DNA from: Desulfitobacterium dehalogenans ATCC 51507
GTDB lineage: Bacteria; Bacillota; Desulfitobacteriia; Desulfitobacteriales; Desulfitobacteriaceae
Direction: 5' to 3'
Assembly: GCF_000243155.2 (NCBI RefSeq)
Contig: NC_018017.1
Location: 1,736,001 to 1,800,000 of the forward strand
Length of the DNA stretch: 64,000 bases
The notes beneath the pieces were generated by a model. It saw only the letters and a list, made by a program, of their open reading frames with translations, had not been told where the DNA came from and made no database searches. Position numbers and translations under genes: made by a program. Of the stretch, positions 28,069 through 37,121 are shown piece by piece; position 1 is the stretch's first letter; every line of letters begins with the position of its first letter.

Positions 28069-29550
28069 GTGAATTTTTTCAAAAAAGCCCCCTGTGAAGA
28101 AGCCATATGTGTTATTAAGAGCGTAGAAGACAGGATGAAAGGGATAAAGGTTGATCTTCCGAATGTGGAGTACCCCATTCACCAAAACCTTGTGACAATC
28201 TTTGAAAAACTTCTATCCAGTGAAGAGCAGATGTCCAGAAGCTCGAAAAAAATGATTGGGCTGACTTCAGCTTTAAGCAATTTTGATGTGGAGATGACTC
28301 ACTCTTCCAACAAACTGGTGGAATTCGCCAGAGAGATGTCAACTATCAGTGAATCCAATCTGGCAATCGTCGAAGAGATCAGCGCCAGCATGAGTGAAGT
28401 GAACAACTCCATCAGCTACACTTCTGATGTAATGAACAATCTTCAGGAATCCTCCAAGGAACTTGTCCTGAAAAATGACGAAGGAATTACCCGGATTAAG
28501 GAAATCGATGTGCTGAAAAACGAGGTCTCCAAGGATGCCGCGTTAATGAGCGAACAAATCAGGGTCCTGGTGGAGATGGCGGCAAAAGTCAATGAGATTG
28601 TGGACGGTGTGGAGAATATCGCTAATCAGACCAACCTGCTGGCCTTAAATGCCGCCATCGAGGCAGCTCGGGCCGGGGAAGCGGGAAGAGGCTTTGCTGT
28701 CGTAGCGGAAGAAGTCAGAAAGCTGGCGGATAGCACCAAAACCAGCCTGGGGGATATGCGTTCCTTTGTGAATAACATTCAACAGGCAGCGGTAAGCGGG
28801 CAGGCGAGCATGGAAAACACCATGAGCTCCACCGGCAAGATGCATTCCGAATTGGATATGATATCCAAGACCATCATCGAAAATGTGTCCATGTTAAAGA
28901 ACACTATCAATGATGTTGACCTGATCACAGAATCACTGGGAAATATCAAAGAATCTGCATACCAGATTAATCAGGCCATGGAGGCATCGGCTCAGGATGC
29001 TGAAAAGCTCACGATTATGACTCAGAGGATTCAGGATGATGCGACTCAAAGCGCCGACAACGCCAAAGAGATAGCACGGATTGATGATGAACTCAGTGAG
29101 CTTGTAAGAGAAATGATCACTGCCCTGAACGGGGGCAAGAATGCTATATCCAATCAGGAACTGCTGGAGAATATCACCAAGGCTAAGGCGGCTCATTCCA
29201 ACTGGATTAAAAATCTGAACAGAATCGTAGAGGAAATGACAACCTATCCTTTGCAAACCAACTCCAAGAAATGCGCCTTCGGTCATTTTTATCATTCCAT
29301 GGATGTTGCCGGAACCGTTTTGGAAGAAACCTGGCAAGCCATCGATCATGTTCATGACGAACTGCACTCCAACGGCAGCAAGGTCATCGAGGCCGTCAAT
29401 AAAAATAAACCGGAATTGGCCAGGGAACTGTTTTTACATACGAAAGAGCTATCTCAGGATATTTTCGCCAGATTGGATGAAGTCAGCCATGTCATAGAAG
29501 ACAGCAGCGCTCAAGGGGTGGAGATCTTGAGAACCAGCAAGGCGAGCTGA
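28069..29550 (+). CDS. Soluble methyl-accepting chemotaxis protein with C-terminal CZB zinc-binding domain
   Basis: 493 residues from GTG behind AAGGAGGGAG. There is no membrane segment, so it is a cytoplasmic chemoreceptor. The signalling hairpin tip is present ([28 protein letters not shown], within residues about 184-215). The C-terminal 110 residues form a chemoreceptor zinc-binding domain: [26 protein letters not shown] and LFLHTKELS give the His/Cys set. In other bacteria CZB senses zinc or hypochlorous acid. It stands alone, away from che genes. Confidence 0.9.
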   Translation: MNFFKKAPCEEAICVIKSVEDRMKGIKVDLPNVEYPIHQNLVTIFEKLLSSEEQMSRSSKKMIGLTSALSNFDVEMTHSSNKLVEFAREMSTISESNLAIVEEISASMSEVNNSISYTSDVMNNLQESSKELVLKNDEGITRIKEIDVLKNEVSKDAALMSEQIRVLVEMAAKVNEIVDGVENIANQTNLLALNAAIEAARAGEAGRGFAVVAEEVRKLADSTKTSLGDMRSFVNNIQQAAVSGQASMENTMSSTGKMHSELDMISKTIIENVSMLKNTINDVDLITESLGNIKESAYQINQAMEASAQDAEKLTIMTQRIQDDATQSADNAKEIARIDDELSELVREMITALNGGKNAISNQELLENITKAKAAHSNWIKNLNRIVEEMTTYPLQTNSKKCAFGHFYHSMDVAGTVLEETWQAIDHVHDELHSNGSKVIEAVNKNKPELARELFLHTKELSQDIFARLDEVSHVIEDSSAQGVEILRTSKAS

Positions 29551-29571
29551 GATAGCATTCGTCTCTCTCAT

Positions 29572-29743
29572 CTGGTGCGAACCTGTAGTGAACATGAAAA
29601 TGCCGGGGGATTCGCCCGCGAAATGAGAAGAAAATTGTTGAAATGCAGAAGATATAGTGGGTTAAGATTCGGTCATTGGGTAGAATAGTTTGAAAAAGTA
29701 AACAAAAATGCGTCTATCGGATGATTTTTGTTTACTTTTTGTT
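29572..29743 (+). promoter_or_regulatory. Type I-C-like CRISPR leader
   Basis: The stretch contains a hairpin-prone GGTGCGAACC...GGGGGATTCGC segment near its start, which I associate from memory with leaders of type I-C arrays, and ends in an AT-rich TTTGTTTACTTTTTGTT directly abutting the single repeat. The orientation (leader left of repeat) fits. Confidence 0.55.
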
Positions 29744-29775
29744 GTCGCTCCCTGTATGGGAGCGTGGATTGAAAT
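29744..29775 (+). CRISPR. Single type I-C-like CRISPR repeat, no spacer array
   Basis: The 32-base unit begins GTCGCTCCC and ends GTGGATTGAAAT, with an internal GCTCCC/GGGAGC stem, matching the type I-C repeat architecture. Only one copy is visible; no second repeat follows at a spacer distance and no cas genes are in the window. It may be a naive or collapsed array served by cas genes elsewhere. Confidence 0.75.
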
Positions 29776-29794
29776 AGAGAAGGAAATGGGAGAG

Positions 29795-29854
29795 CCACCA
29801 GGGAGAGATAGCAAAATCTTCAACGTTGAAGATTTTGCTATCTCTCCCTGGTGG
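29795..29854. repeat. Perfect 60-bp palindrome without loop
   Basis: 29795-29824 is the exact reverse complement of 29825-29854, centred on CAACGTTG. It begins 19 bases after the CRISPR repeat and is not followed by a T-run. Such long perfect palindromes are rare and unstable in bacterial DNA. Confidence 0.95.
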
Positions 29855-29899
29855 GAACGCGGCTAACTGGGATCAAAGCTGCTAAAAGCGAATCTCAGA

Positions 29900-29977
29900 T
29901 CAGAATACAAGGCCTAAAGCAATTAAAATGAGGATGGAAATGGCAATTATCGCTATACCAGCTCCGCATAAAAACAT
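29900..29977 (-). CDS. 25-residue hydrophobic peptide
   Basis: A minus-strand frame starting with ATG behind AAAGGGGG (8 bases spacing) encodes MFLCGAGIAI followed by an Ile/Leu-rich single membrane helix ending in GLVF. The strong ribosome site makes it a credible gene although it is too short for routine gene finders. It resembles in size and character the tiny membrane peptides of sporulating Firmicutes such as YjcZ, but no family can be assigned with confidence. Confidence 0.55.
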   Translation of the reverse strand: MFLCGAGIAIIAISILILIALGLVF

Positions 29978-30057
29978 AAATTCAACCCCCTTTAGTTTAT
30001 ATATCATCATATGCAAAAAATATTTTTATGGGATATTATGGTAAAGATGGAGGGTTT

Positions 30058-30083
30058 AAAAGAGCGTTTAAACGCTCTTTTTT
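30058..30083 (+). terminator. Palindromic intrinsic terminator
   Basis: AAAAGAGCGTT and AACGCTCTTTT form a near-loopless stem followed by T residues. It could end a transcript coming through the CRISPR leader, repeat and palindrome. Confidence 0.75.
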
Positions 30084-30201
30084 CTTTATTTCTCACGATG
30101 TGTCACCATTCGTGAATTTTTAACTTTTCCGTAAGAATTTTTAAGGTTTTTGTAAAGCACTACAACTCAAAACTTGGTAAGGTGAAGAGGAAGAAATAGC
30201 T

Positions 30202-30252
30202 ATGACGGCAAGATCCGGAGCCTGGCACAAGTGGAGAGTGAAGATGAAATGA
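30202..30252 (+). CDS. Possible 16-residue leader peptide coupled to the acyltransferase gene
   Basis: ATG at 30202 with GAGGAAG upstream opens a 16-codon frame whose TGA overlaps the acyltransferase ATG (ATGA at 30249-30252). The peptide is basic with two Trp. Overlap and ribosome site suggest translational coupling; no attenuator hairpin was identified. Confidence 0.35.
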   Translation: MTARSGAWHKWRVKMK

Positions 30253-32174
30253 ATTGCAGCACAAAAACGAATCAATTGTATGAACAGCCGAACCGACCGC
30301 AAAGGGGGAGGAGAGTACGGGCGCATTCCAGCGGCTATATGCCGGGCTTGGACGGCCTGAGGGCTTTGGCGGTGTTTGCCGTGATTGCCTACCATCTCAA
30401 TGTATCCTGGGCGCCGGGAGGACTTTTAGGGGTAACTTTGTTCTTTGTGCTGTCCGGGTATTTAATCACCAATATTCTCCTGAAACAATGGGATGGCACC
30501 GGAAGGATTGACTTGAAAGATTTTTGGCTGCGCCGGGCCCGACGGCTACTGCCCGCTGTTTTTGTAATGCTGGCGGGGGTAATGCTCTGGATGATGCTTT
30601 GGGCTCCGGAACGACTGGCAGCCTTGAAGGGAGAAGCCCTGGCCGCGGTATTCTATATCAGTAACTGGTATCTGATCTTTCATCAGGTCTCCTACTTTGA
30701 AAGCTTCGGCCCTCCGTCTCCCTTGGGGCATCTCTGGTCTTTGGCGGTAGAAGAACAGTTCTATGTTATCTGGCCCCTCCTTTTGGGACTGGGACTGAGC
30801 CGGATCCGGCAACGCAAATGGCTGACCGTGGGAACAATTGCTGTTACATTGGCATCGGCTGCGGCCATGGCCTTGATCTATATACCGGGTCAGGATCCCA
30901 GCCGGATCTATTATGGAACGGACACTCGGGCGTTCTCTTTGCTGGTGGGAGCAGTTCTAGCTATGGCTTGGCCCAGCGGGAAGATGGCCGGGGAACTCTC
31001 CGGCTCAAAAAGATGGGTTCTTGATGGGGCAGGCATTCTGGGGCTATTGGTGGTGCTGTTGATGATTGGGAAAACCAACCAATACCAGGCCTTCCTCTAT
31101 CAGGGCGGACTCTTGCTCTTCTCTGTTGCCGCGGCTGTTTTGGTGGCCGTTCTGGCCCACCCGTCCAGTTTTCTGGGCCGGTTCTTCAGCTGGGGACCCT
31201 TGCGCTGGCTGGGAGAGTGTTCCTACGGAATTTATCTGTGGCATTATCCCGTCATCATCCTGACCAATCCCGTTGTGAATACGGGAGGCTTGGATCTTTC
31301 CCGTACCCTCTGGCAAATCGGGTTAAGCATTATTCTGGCCGCCCTGTCCCGCTACTTCATTGAGGACCCCATCCGGTACGGAAGGCGGAGACGGGGGCGG
31401 AGGCGGACACCGGTTCTTCAGTGGTGGCAAAGACCATTGGGTGTCGGCGCCAAAATTTCTCTCAGTATAATGCTGATGGCTGTGCTGTTGTTTATAACTC
31501 CCGCTTGTGTTGCTGATAACTCCGGCAATGAGGGTGCGGGAATTTCAGCAAAAGCTATAACGGAGAACCATGAGGCAACAGAACAAACACAGACTCAGAA
31601 TGAAAATGCAAATGAAAATGAAAATGCAAATGAAAATGTGAATAAACAAGAAGATGAAACCCAAGAGACGGAGCAGAAAGACAATGCCGTCAAGGGGGAC
31701 ACTGCCGGGAATGATATTACAGTCATCGGCGATTCCGTCATGATTAATGTAGCACCTGTTTTACAGGAACGGCTTAAGGGGGTTGTCGTCGATGCCCAAC
31801 TAGGAAGACAGATGTATCAGGCCCCGGAGATTATTGCCGGGCTTCAGAAAGAGGGCAAGCTGGGGAAAACCGTGATTATTCAATTGGGAACGAACGGTTC
31901 CTTCAGCGAAAAACAACTCAAGCAAACTCTCGACTCCCTGCAAGGAAGTCCCGAGATCCTGCTGATCAATTCCCGGGTCCCCAAGCCTTGGGAAGGAGAG
32001 GTAAATGAGACTCTCAAAAGAGTAGCCCAGACTTACCCCAAGACCAAACTGATCGATTGGTATTCAACAAGCAAGGGCCATAACGATTACTTCTACTCCG
32101 ACGGAGTTCATCTGACCCAGGCTGGGGTGGAAGCCTACGGAGAGATGCTCATCAACGCCTTATCTCCCAAATAA
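30249..32174 (+). CDS. Membrane O-acyltransferase (acyltransferase 3) with C-terminal SGNH domain, OatA-like
   Basis: 641 residues. After a basic N-terminus, YMPGLDGLRALAVFAVIAYHL begins the integral membrane acyltransferase-3 domain (about ten helices, to about residue 385). A low-complexity Asn/Glu linker (residues about 445-470, from 6-bp DNA repeats near 31599-31640) connects to an extracytoplasmic SGNH hydrolase-like domain with ITVIGDSVM, LGTNG and DGVHLT catalytic blocks. This layout is that of OatA/YrhL enzymes that O-acetylate cell-wall polymers, for example for lysozyme resistance. Start ATG 30249 has GGAGAG upstream; GTG 30231 is an alternative. Confidence 0.88.
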   Translation: MNCSTKTNQLYEQPNRPQRGRRVRAHSSGYMPGLDGLRALAVFAVIAYHLNVSWAPGGLLGVTLFFVLSGYLITNILLKQWDGTGRIDLKDFWLRRARRLLPAVFVMLAGVMLWMMLWAPERLAALKGEALAAVFYISNWYLIFHQVSYFESFGPPSPLGHLWSLAVEEQFYVIWPLLLGLGLSRIRQRKWLTVGTIAVTLASAAAMALIYIPGQDPSRIYYGTDTRAFSLLVGAVLAMAWPSGKMAGELSGSKRWVLDGAGILGLLVVLLMIGKTNQYQAFLYQGGLLLFSVAAAVLVAVLAHPSSFLGRFFSWGPLRWLGECSYGIYLWHYPVIILTNPVVNTGGLDLSRTLWQIGLSIILAALSRYFIEDPIRYGRRRRGRRRTPVLQWWQRPLGVGAKISLSIMLMAVLLFITPACVADNSGNEGAGISAKAITENHEATEQTQTQNENANENENANENVNKQEDETQETEQKDNAVKGDTAGNDITVIGDSVMINVAPVLQERLKGVVVDAQLGRQMYQAPEIIAGLQKEGKLGKTVIIQLGTNGSFSEKQLKQTLDSLQGSPEILLINSRVPKPWEGEVNETLKRVAQTYPKTKLIDWYSTSKGHNDYFYSDGVHLTQAGVEAYGEMLINALSPK

Positions 32175-32240
32175 AAGTGATAAAACAAAAATCGTGTTAT
32201 AATTAGAAAAAACCTAAAGCGAAAACTGAGGGATGAGACT

Positions 32241-32954
32241 ATGCACGAGAATAAGGTAAAAGTACTGGTTGTTGAAGATGAAGCATCGATCCGGCGTTTT
32301 ATCACCCTTAATCTGGAGACGGCCGGATATGAAGTGGGAGAAGCGGAGAGCGGGGAGGATGCCCTGGCTCTGCTTACCACATTTCTCCCTGATTTAGTGG
32401 TCCTGGATCTGATGCTGCCGGGGATGGACGGACTGGAAGTCTGTCAGCACATTCGCGGAACCATGCCGGACCCGCTGATTATCATGCTCACGGCCAAGGG
32501 GCAGGATACGGATAAAATTATGGGGCTTGAACTGGGAGCGGATGATTATATGGTCAAGCCCTTTAATCCTTTCGAATTAATTGCCAGGATCAAAGCACTG
32601 TTAAGACGCCGGGATCGCTATGAACCCGGCAGAAGAGCCTATACTTACGGCAGTCTGCATCTGGATACTGTTGCCAATAAACTCCTCAAAAACAATCAGG
32701 AAGTGGAGCTCACCCCCACGGAATACTCCTTGTTAAAAATGTTTATGGAAAATCCAGGGAAAGCCTTGCGCAGGGAGGAGATGCTGAATGCCATCTGGGG
32801 AGAAGATTATTTTGGGGATACGAAAACTCTGGATGTGCATATCCGACGGCTCCGGGAAAAAATCGAGGACAACCCCTCTGAGCCCCGGCATATTAAAACC
32901 ATTTGGGGTTCCGGTTACCGGTGGCAGAAGGAGACAACTGGGAGGTTGCCATGA
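32241..32954 (+). CDS. OmpR/PhoB-type response regulator
   Basis: 237 residues. VLVVEDEAS, VVLDLMLPGMDGLEV and VKPFNPFEL give the receiver, and LTPTEYSLLKMFMENPGKALRREEMLNAIWG with LDVHIRRLREKIEDNPSEP gives the winged helix. GAGGGATG precedes the ATG. It overlaps the downstream kinase gene by four bases; both are followed by a lipoprotein, making a three-gene operon. Confidence 0.9.
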   Translation: MHENKVKVLVVEDEASIRRFITLNLETAGYEVGEAESGEDALALLTTFLPDLVVLDLMLPGMDGLEVCQHIRGTMPDPLIIMLTAKGQDTDKIMGLELGADDYMVKPFNPFELIARIKALLRRRDRYEPGRRAYTYGSLHLDTVANKLLKNNQEVELTPTEYSLLKMFMENPGKALRREEMLNAIWGEDYFGDTKTLDVHIRRLREKIEDNPSEPRHIKTIWGSGYRWQKETTGRLP

Positions 32955-34345
32955 AAGGGATTAGAGGGAGACTGACAGCGAATTTCATGATCGTGATTTT
33001 GGTTTCGGTGGCCATCCTGGAAGTGCTGCTTATCTATACCGTCCAGCAGAATTATTACGGCAGCCTGAGGGGCAACCTGACCAACCAGGTGAAAATCAGC
33101 GCGGACATGTACTCCAAATACTATTCCGATACCTCCCTGGAAGATAACATCCTGTATAATGTGGATGCCTTTTGGAATCAAAGCAATGCCCAAGTGGAAA
33201 TTGTCGATAAAGACGGGACGATTGTCATGGACTCTCTGGGGACGATCCCGGAACAAGGAGAACCCATGGAGGATATTCAGGATGCCCTCAATGATAAGAT
33301 GGGGGAATGGGTGGGAAAATTAAACGGTCAGAAAGTTATGGCCGTAGCCTATCCTTTAAAATCGGAGGGACAAATTGTGGGGGCCCTGCGTTTTATTGGT
33401 TCTACCAGCGAAATTGATCAGGATATTCAGGACACGGCTAAAATTTTTATCGCTATCGGTCTCTTTGTGGCACTGGTGGTCGGTTTGCTCAGTATTTTCT
33501 TAGCCAATACCATTCTTATCCCCTTGAAGGAAGTGACAGCCGTTGCAGAAAGCATGGCGGCAGGCAATTTTCAGATCAAGAGCAGGAAAAAGCGGAATGA
33601 CGAGATCGGCAAGCTCGCCGACACATTAAACTATATGGCAGAAGAAATAACCAAAAAAGAAAAGCTGAAAAATGATTTCATATCTTCGGTTTCCCACGAA
33701 TTGCGCACTCCCTTAACCTCGATTATGGGCTGGGCCATTACCCTGCAAAGTGAAAAATTCCAGCAGAAAGAAACGTTGAACGACGGTCTCGGCATCATTG
33801 CCAAAGAGGCCGAACGGCTCACCCAGATGGTCGAAGAACTCCTGGACTTTTCCAAATTTGTTTCCGGCAGGATCAAGCTTAAATATGTCAATGTCAATTT
33901 GGCCGAGTTGATGGAGCATATCCGCAAACAGCTGACCCCCCGGGCGACACGGGAAAATATCCAGTTTACGGTGGTTTACCCGGAGAACCTTCCCGACTTG
34001 CTGACCGATCCTAACCGTTTAAAACAAGTGCTGATCAATATTTTGGATAATGCCTTGAATTTTACGCCTGCCGAGGGGTACGTCCGCTTTGAGGCCGAGG
34101 TAGGGGAGAAAGACTATACCTTTACGATCTCCGACAACGGGTGCGGCATTGCCGGCGAGGAGCTGCCCATGGTGAAGGAAAAGTTTTACAAGGGCAAGAC
34201 CTCACGCTCCCGAAACGGGATTGGTTTATCCATCTGTGAAGAGATCGTTACCCTGATGCAAGGCCGGCTGGAAATCCGCAGTGAAGTCAATGTGGGAACG
34301 ACTGTGGTCATTACTTTGCCTCGAGAGGTGTGTGCCAATGGTTAA
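32951..34345 (+). CDS. Sensor histidine kinase with HAMP domain
   Basis: 464 residues from ATG 32951 (GGGAGG upstream). Two membrane segments (about 10-30 and 155-180) enclose an extracytoplasmic domain of about 120 residues of the type seen in ResE/WalK-like kinases. Then HAMP, the H box SSVSHELRTPLTSIMGW, N box (INILDNALNFTP) and G boxes. It overlaps the regulator upstream and the lipoprotein gene downstream, so the three are translationally linked. Confidence 0.9.
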   Translation: MKGIRGRLTANFMIVILVSVAILEVLLIYTVQQNYYGSLRGNLTNQVKISADMYSKYYSDTSLEDNILYNVDAFWNQSNAQVEIVDKDGTIVMDSLGTIPEQGEPMEDIQDALNDKMGEWVGKLNGQKVMAVAYPLKSEGQIVGALRFIGSTSEIDQDIQDTAKIFIAIGLFVALVVGLLSIFLANTILIPLKEVTAVAESMAAGNFQIKSRKKRNDEIGKLADTLNYMAEEITKKEKLKNDFISSVSHELRTPLTSIMGWAITLQSEKFQQKETLNDGLGIIAKEAERLTQMVEELLDFSKFVSGRIKLKYVNVNLAELMEHIRKQLTPRATRENIQFTVVYPENLPDLLTDPNRLKQVLINILDNALNFTPAEGYVRFEAEVGEKDYTFTISDNGCGIAGEELPMVKEKFYKGKTSRSRNGIGLSICEEIVTLMQGRLEIRSEVNVGTTVVITLPREVCANG

Positions 34346-35825
34346 AAAATCCCTCCTTCTTCTCCTTTCTTTTTTGCTGCTCATCCTTAGCGGCTGCGCC
34401 GAATTTTCGGGCGCATCGGCAGGTAAGATTATCCCGCCCTCCAGCCCGGTCAGTTCCTTGGGAGGGAAATGGAAGGTGCTTCAGGAGTTGGATGCCAACG
34501 GCAGCGAAGGAGGAACCCAGCAATGGTTAGGGAGTGATGTTCAATTTGCTCCAGGCGCCATCTCTTTCGGCGGCCATGTCTGGGATAATCCTTCCTATAA
34601 AATCAAAAGAGTGAAGGCCGAGGATTATTTGCAGACAAAATATATCCCCCCGGCCGGTATTTTCGGCCCGAAAACCGAGAAGGTTGATGTGATTACGGTT
34701 TATGCCGCTACCAATTATCTGGGAGAATTTATGAAGCTGGATGATACCGGGATGATTTTCTTTGTGCAAAATAAGGTTCTTTTATTGAAGAAGGTTGCTG
34801 ATGAGGCCGACAGTACCCTGGGAGCGGCGAATACCAATGCCCAGGATCTGAACCAGGATAGCAGGGAAGGGATATCCGGCGTCTTGCTGGGACTGAGGAT
34901 CCCCTCAGACACAGGCTATACCTATCAGACACTATGGATTGCCGCCGATCACCATCAACTCCACCCGGTCCTGGCCTCTGACCAGCTTTTTTTCCCGCGG
35001 ACCAGCGGTTTTTGGGAACTTAGTGTCCAGGACCTCTCCTCCGCCGGCAAGACAGGCAATCTGCTTACTGCCCGCAATGTAACGGTCAAGGTACCCGAGC
35101 TGAAGACAGGGGAAACAGAAACAGAAGCCGGAGCGGAAACGGAGGATCAAGGCACTACCGATCCGGCGGAAAGAGTCATCCATTATATCGGTAATGACTT
35201 TGTTGCCATCGAAAAGAGAACTTCCGGTGTCAATCAATTGCAGATGCTACCCGTGGACAAACTCTCATCCTCTACCGAGATTAAAGTGTCCGATTTGTTG
35301 GGGGACAAGGGATTTAACGCCTATTTAAGCGCCAGGGAACAGGCTGTCGCAGCCTTAAGGGAGAAAGGAATGACTTCGATTAACCAGGATGAGCCCGGGG
35401 AAAATTTTGGCCTGATACGGAAAAACGGCCATTGGTCCCTGGTGGGGAGAATCAATTATCAAAATGGAGGGGTTTTTGAGGAAACAGATTTTGAACTTAA
35501 GCTCATTCCTCCGGCTAATTTGATCTTCTACGATACCTTGGTTTTAAGCTGGTACAAAATTAAAGACCGGGTTCCCGATGCCTTAGACGCTTTTACTTCG
35601 CCCAATAAGGATATCGCCCTGGTCAAAACCAAAAACAAATTAACGATTTATCCCATCGGCACGGAGCAATTAGGGGAAACCCCTTTGGCGGAGCTTGATC
35701 TGCCGGAAGGAGCTACTGTAATCATGGCGGAGTGGGGTACTGGGTCTTATGTGGACAGCTGGGAAAAGTCCTTTCTCGTTTATGGTGCCCAAGCCCTGGC
35801 AAAGGACTCTGTGCGGATGCGCTGA
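34338..35825 (+). CDS. Lipoprotein of unknown function, third gene of the two-component operon
   Basis: 495 residues from ATG 34338, chosen because GAGAGGTG precedes it and the protein then starts with a type II signal peptide (MVKKSLLLLLSFLLLILSGC). The mature part is a large beta-rich extracellular domain with segments such as HYIGNDFVAIEK and VGRINYQNGGVFEETDFELKL, not assigned to a family by eye. Since it overlaps the kinase gene, it may be an accessory sensor or a target for the two-component pair; this is inference. Confidence 0.8.
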   Translation: MVKKSLLLLLSFLLLILSGCAEFSGASAGKIIPPSSPVSSLGGKWKVLQELDANGSEGGTQQWLGSDVQFAPGAISFGGHVWDNPSYKIKRVKAEDYLQTKYIPPAGIFGPKTEKVDVITVYAATNYLGEFMKLDDTGMIFFVQNKVLLLKKVADEADSTLGAANTNAQDLNQDSREGISGVLLGLRIPSDTGYTYQTLWIAADHHQLHPVLASDQLFFPRTSGFWELSVQDLSSAGKTGNLLTARNVTVKVPELKTGETETEAGAETEDQGTTDPAERVIHYIGNDFVAIEKRTSGVNQLQMLPVDKLSSSTEIKVSDLLGDKGFNAYLSAREQAVAALREKGMTSINQDEPGENFGLIRKNGHWSLVGRINYQNGGVFEETDFELKLIPPANLIFYDTLVLSWYKIKDRVPDALDAFTSPNKDIALVKTKNKLTIYPIGTEQLGETPLAELDLPEGATVIMAEWGTGSYVDSWEKSFLVYGAQALAKDSVRMR

Positions 35826-35826
35826 T

Positions 35827-35851
35827 AAGGGCCTCAATTTTTGAGGCCCTT
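35827..35851 (+). terminator. Terminator of the two-component/lipoprotein operon
   Basis: AAGGGCCTCAA and TTGAGGCCCTT form an 11-bp perfect stem with a 3-base loop; only a weak T-rich tail follows. Confidence 0.65.
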
Positions 35852-35915
35852 GCTTAATTTCATAATTCGGCGGATTCTTGTAATTTTTTTAGTGTTTCCA
35901 GCAAATCATTAAACT

Positions 35916-37121
35916 TTGCCTTGCCTAAATTATTTTCTTAAGCCCCCATCGCATTGGGAAATAAAGCATATCGATGAAGGTCAGGAAGAGATCGATTTTA
36001 ATCAGGAAGCAGATTTAGTCGGCATAACGTTTCATACCCCCAGTGCCAACTATGTGTATGAAATAGCTGCAGAATTCAGGAAAAGAGGTATACCCGTGGT
36101 CATGGGCGGACCCCATGTGTCACTGCTGCCGGATGAAGCCGAAAAGCATGCCGATGCTATATTTATAGGGGAAGCGGAAGATACATGGATAGAATTTCTG
36201 ACTGATTTTGAGAATAAACGGTTTAAAAAAAGATATGAACAAAAGCATCCCTCTTCCCTGACTAACCTCCCTATGGCACGCAAAGATTTATTTCACAGAA
36301 GGGATCATTCCGGGGGAATTATGTTTGCAACCCGTGGCTGCCCTAATCAATGCGAGTTCTGTGCTTTAGCAGTAATGTATCATTGCAAATTCAGAAAAAG
36401 GCCCGTTGAAGAAGTTGCCAGGGAATACGGCTCTTTCAACGGGAAAGTTATTATCTTCTGGGATGACAATCTTGCAGCAGATCTACAGTACGCCAAGGAA
36501 CTTTTCCGGGCGCTCGTTCCTTATCGAAAATGGTGGAGCAGTCAGACCAGTATTCACGCCGGATGGAATGATGATCTATTGGAATTGGCGGCCAAAAGCG
36601 GCTGCAAGCAGCTGTTCCTGGGACTAGAGTCGGTATCTCAAATCAGCTTGGATAACGCCAATAAATCCTTCAATAAAGTTAAAGATTACTATAAAATCAT
36701 TAAAAAGATCCACTCCTATGGAATATCTGTACAGGTAGGGATTATTTTCGGTTTTGATGAAGATGACAAAAGTATTTTCGGAAAAACGATTTCTTTCCTT
36801 GAAGCTGCCGGAGTTCAAAATGCTACCTTCAATATGCTTACTCCCTATCCGGGTACTCCTCTGTTCAAGCGCCTTGAAGATGAAGGCAGAATATTGACCT
36901 ATGATTGGAGTAAATACAATGGGAGAAGAGATGTCGTCTTTAAACCTAAAAATATGACTTGTGAGGAACTGCTGGAAGGTTTTAACTGGGTAAACAGTCA
37001 GTTCTATTCTCTAAAAAGCATTGGGAAAAGATTAAGCAAATCAACGGCAGGGTTATGGTGGACGCTGCCTTTAAATCTCTCCTATTATTTTTCATATAAG
37101 CTTTATGGACCGAATGAGTAG
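35916..37121 (+). CDS. B12-binding-domain radical SAM protein, 5'-truncated
   Basis: 401 residues from a TTG with no ribosome site; a stop codon lies two codons upstream. The cobalamin-binding-like domain is incomplete: relatives carry about 60 more N-terminal residues before WEIKHIDEGQEE, and the preceding terminator leaves no room for them. The rest is intact: GGPHVSLLPDEAEKHADAIFIGEAE, the radical SAM cysteines in ATRGCPNQCEFCAL (CxxxCxxC), and FLGLESV, VGIIFGFDED and LTPYPGTPL. Members of the family modify lipids or other small molecules. I consider it a probable pseudogene or an unusual short form. Confidence 0.65.
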   Translation: MPCLNYFLKPPSHWEIKHIDEGQEEIDFNQEADLVGITFHTPSANYVYEIAAEFRKRGIPVVMGGPHVSLLPDEAEKHADAIFIGEAEDTWIEFLTDFENKRFKKRYEQKHPSSLTNLPMARKDLFHRRDHSGGIMFATRGCPNQCEFCALAVMYHCKFRKRPVEEVAREYGSFNGKVIIFWDDNLAADLQYAKELFRALVPYRKWWSSQTSIHAGWNDDLLELAAKSGCKQLFLGLESVSQISLDNANKSFNKVKDYYKIIKKIHSYGISVQVGIIFGFDEDDKSIFGKTISFLEAAGVQNATFNMLTPYPGTPLFKRLEDEGRILTYDWSKYNGRRDVVFKPKNMTCEELLEGFNWVNSQFYSLKSIGKRLSKSTAGLWWTLPLNLSYYFSYKLYGPNE

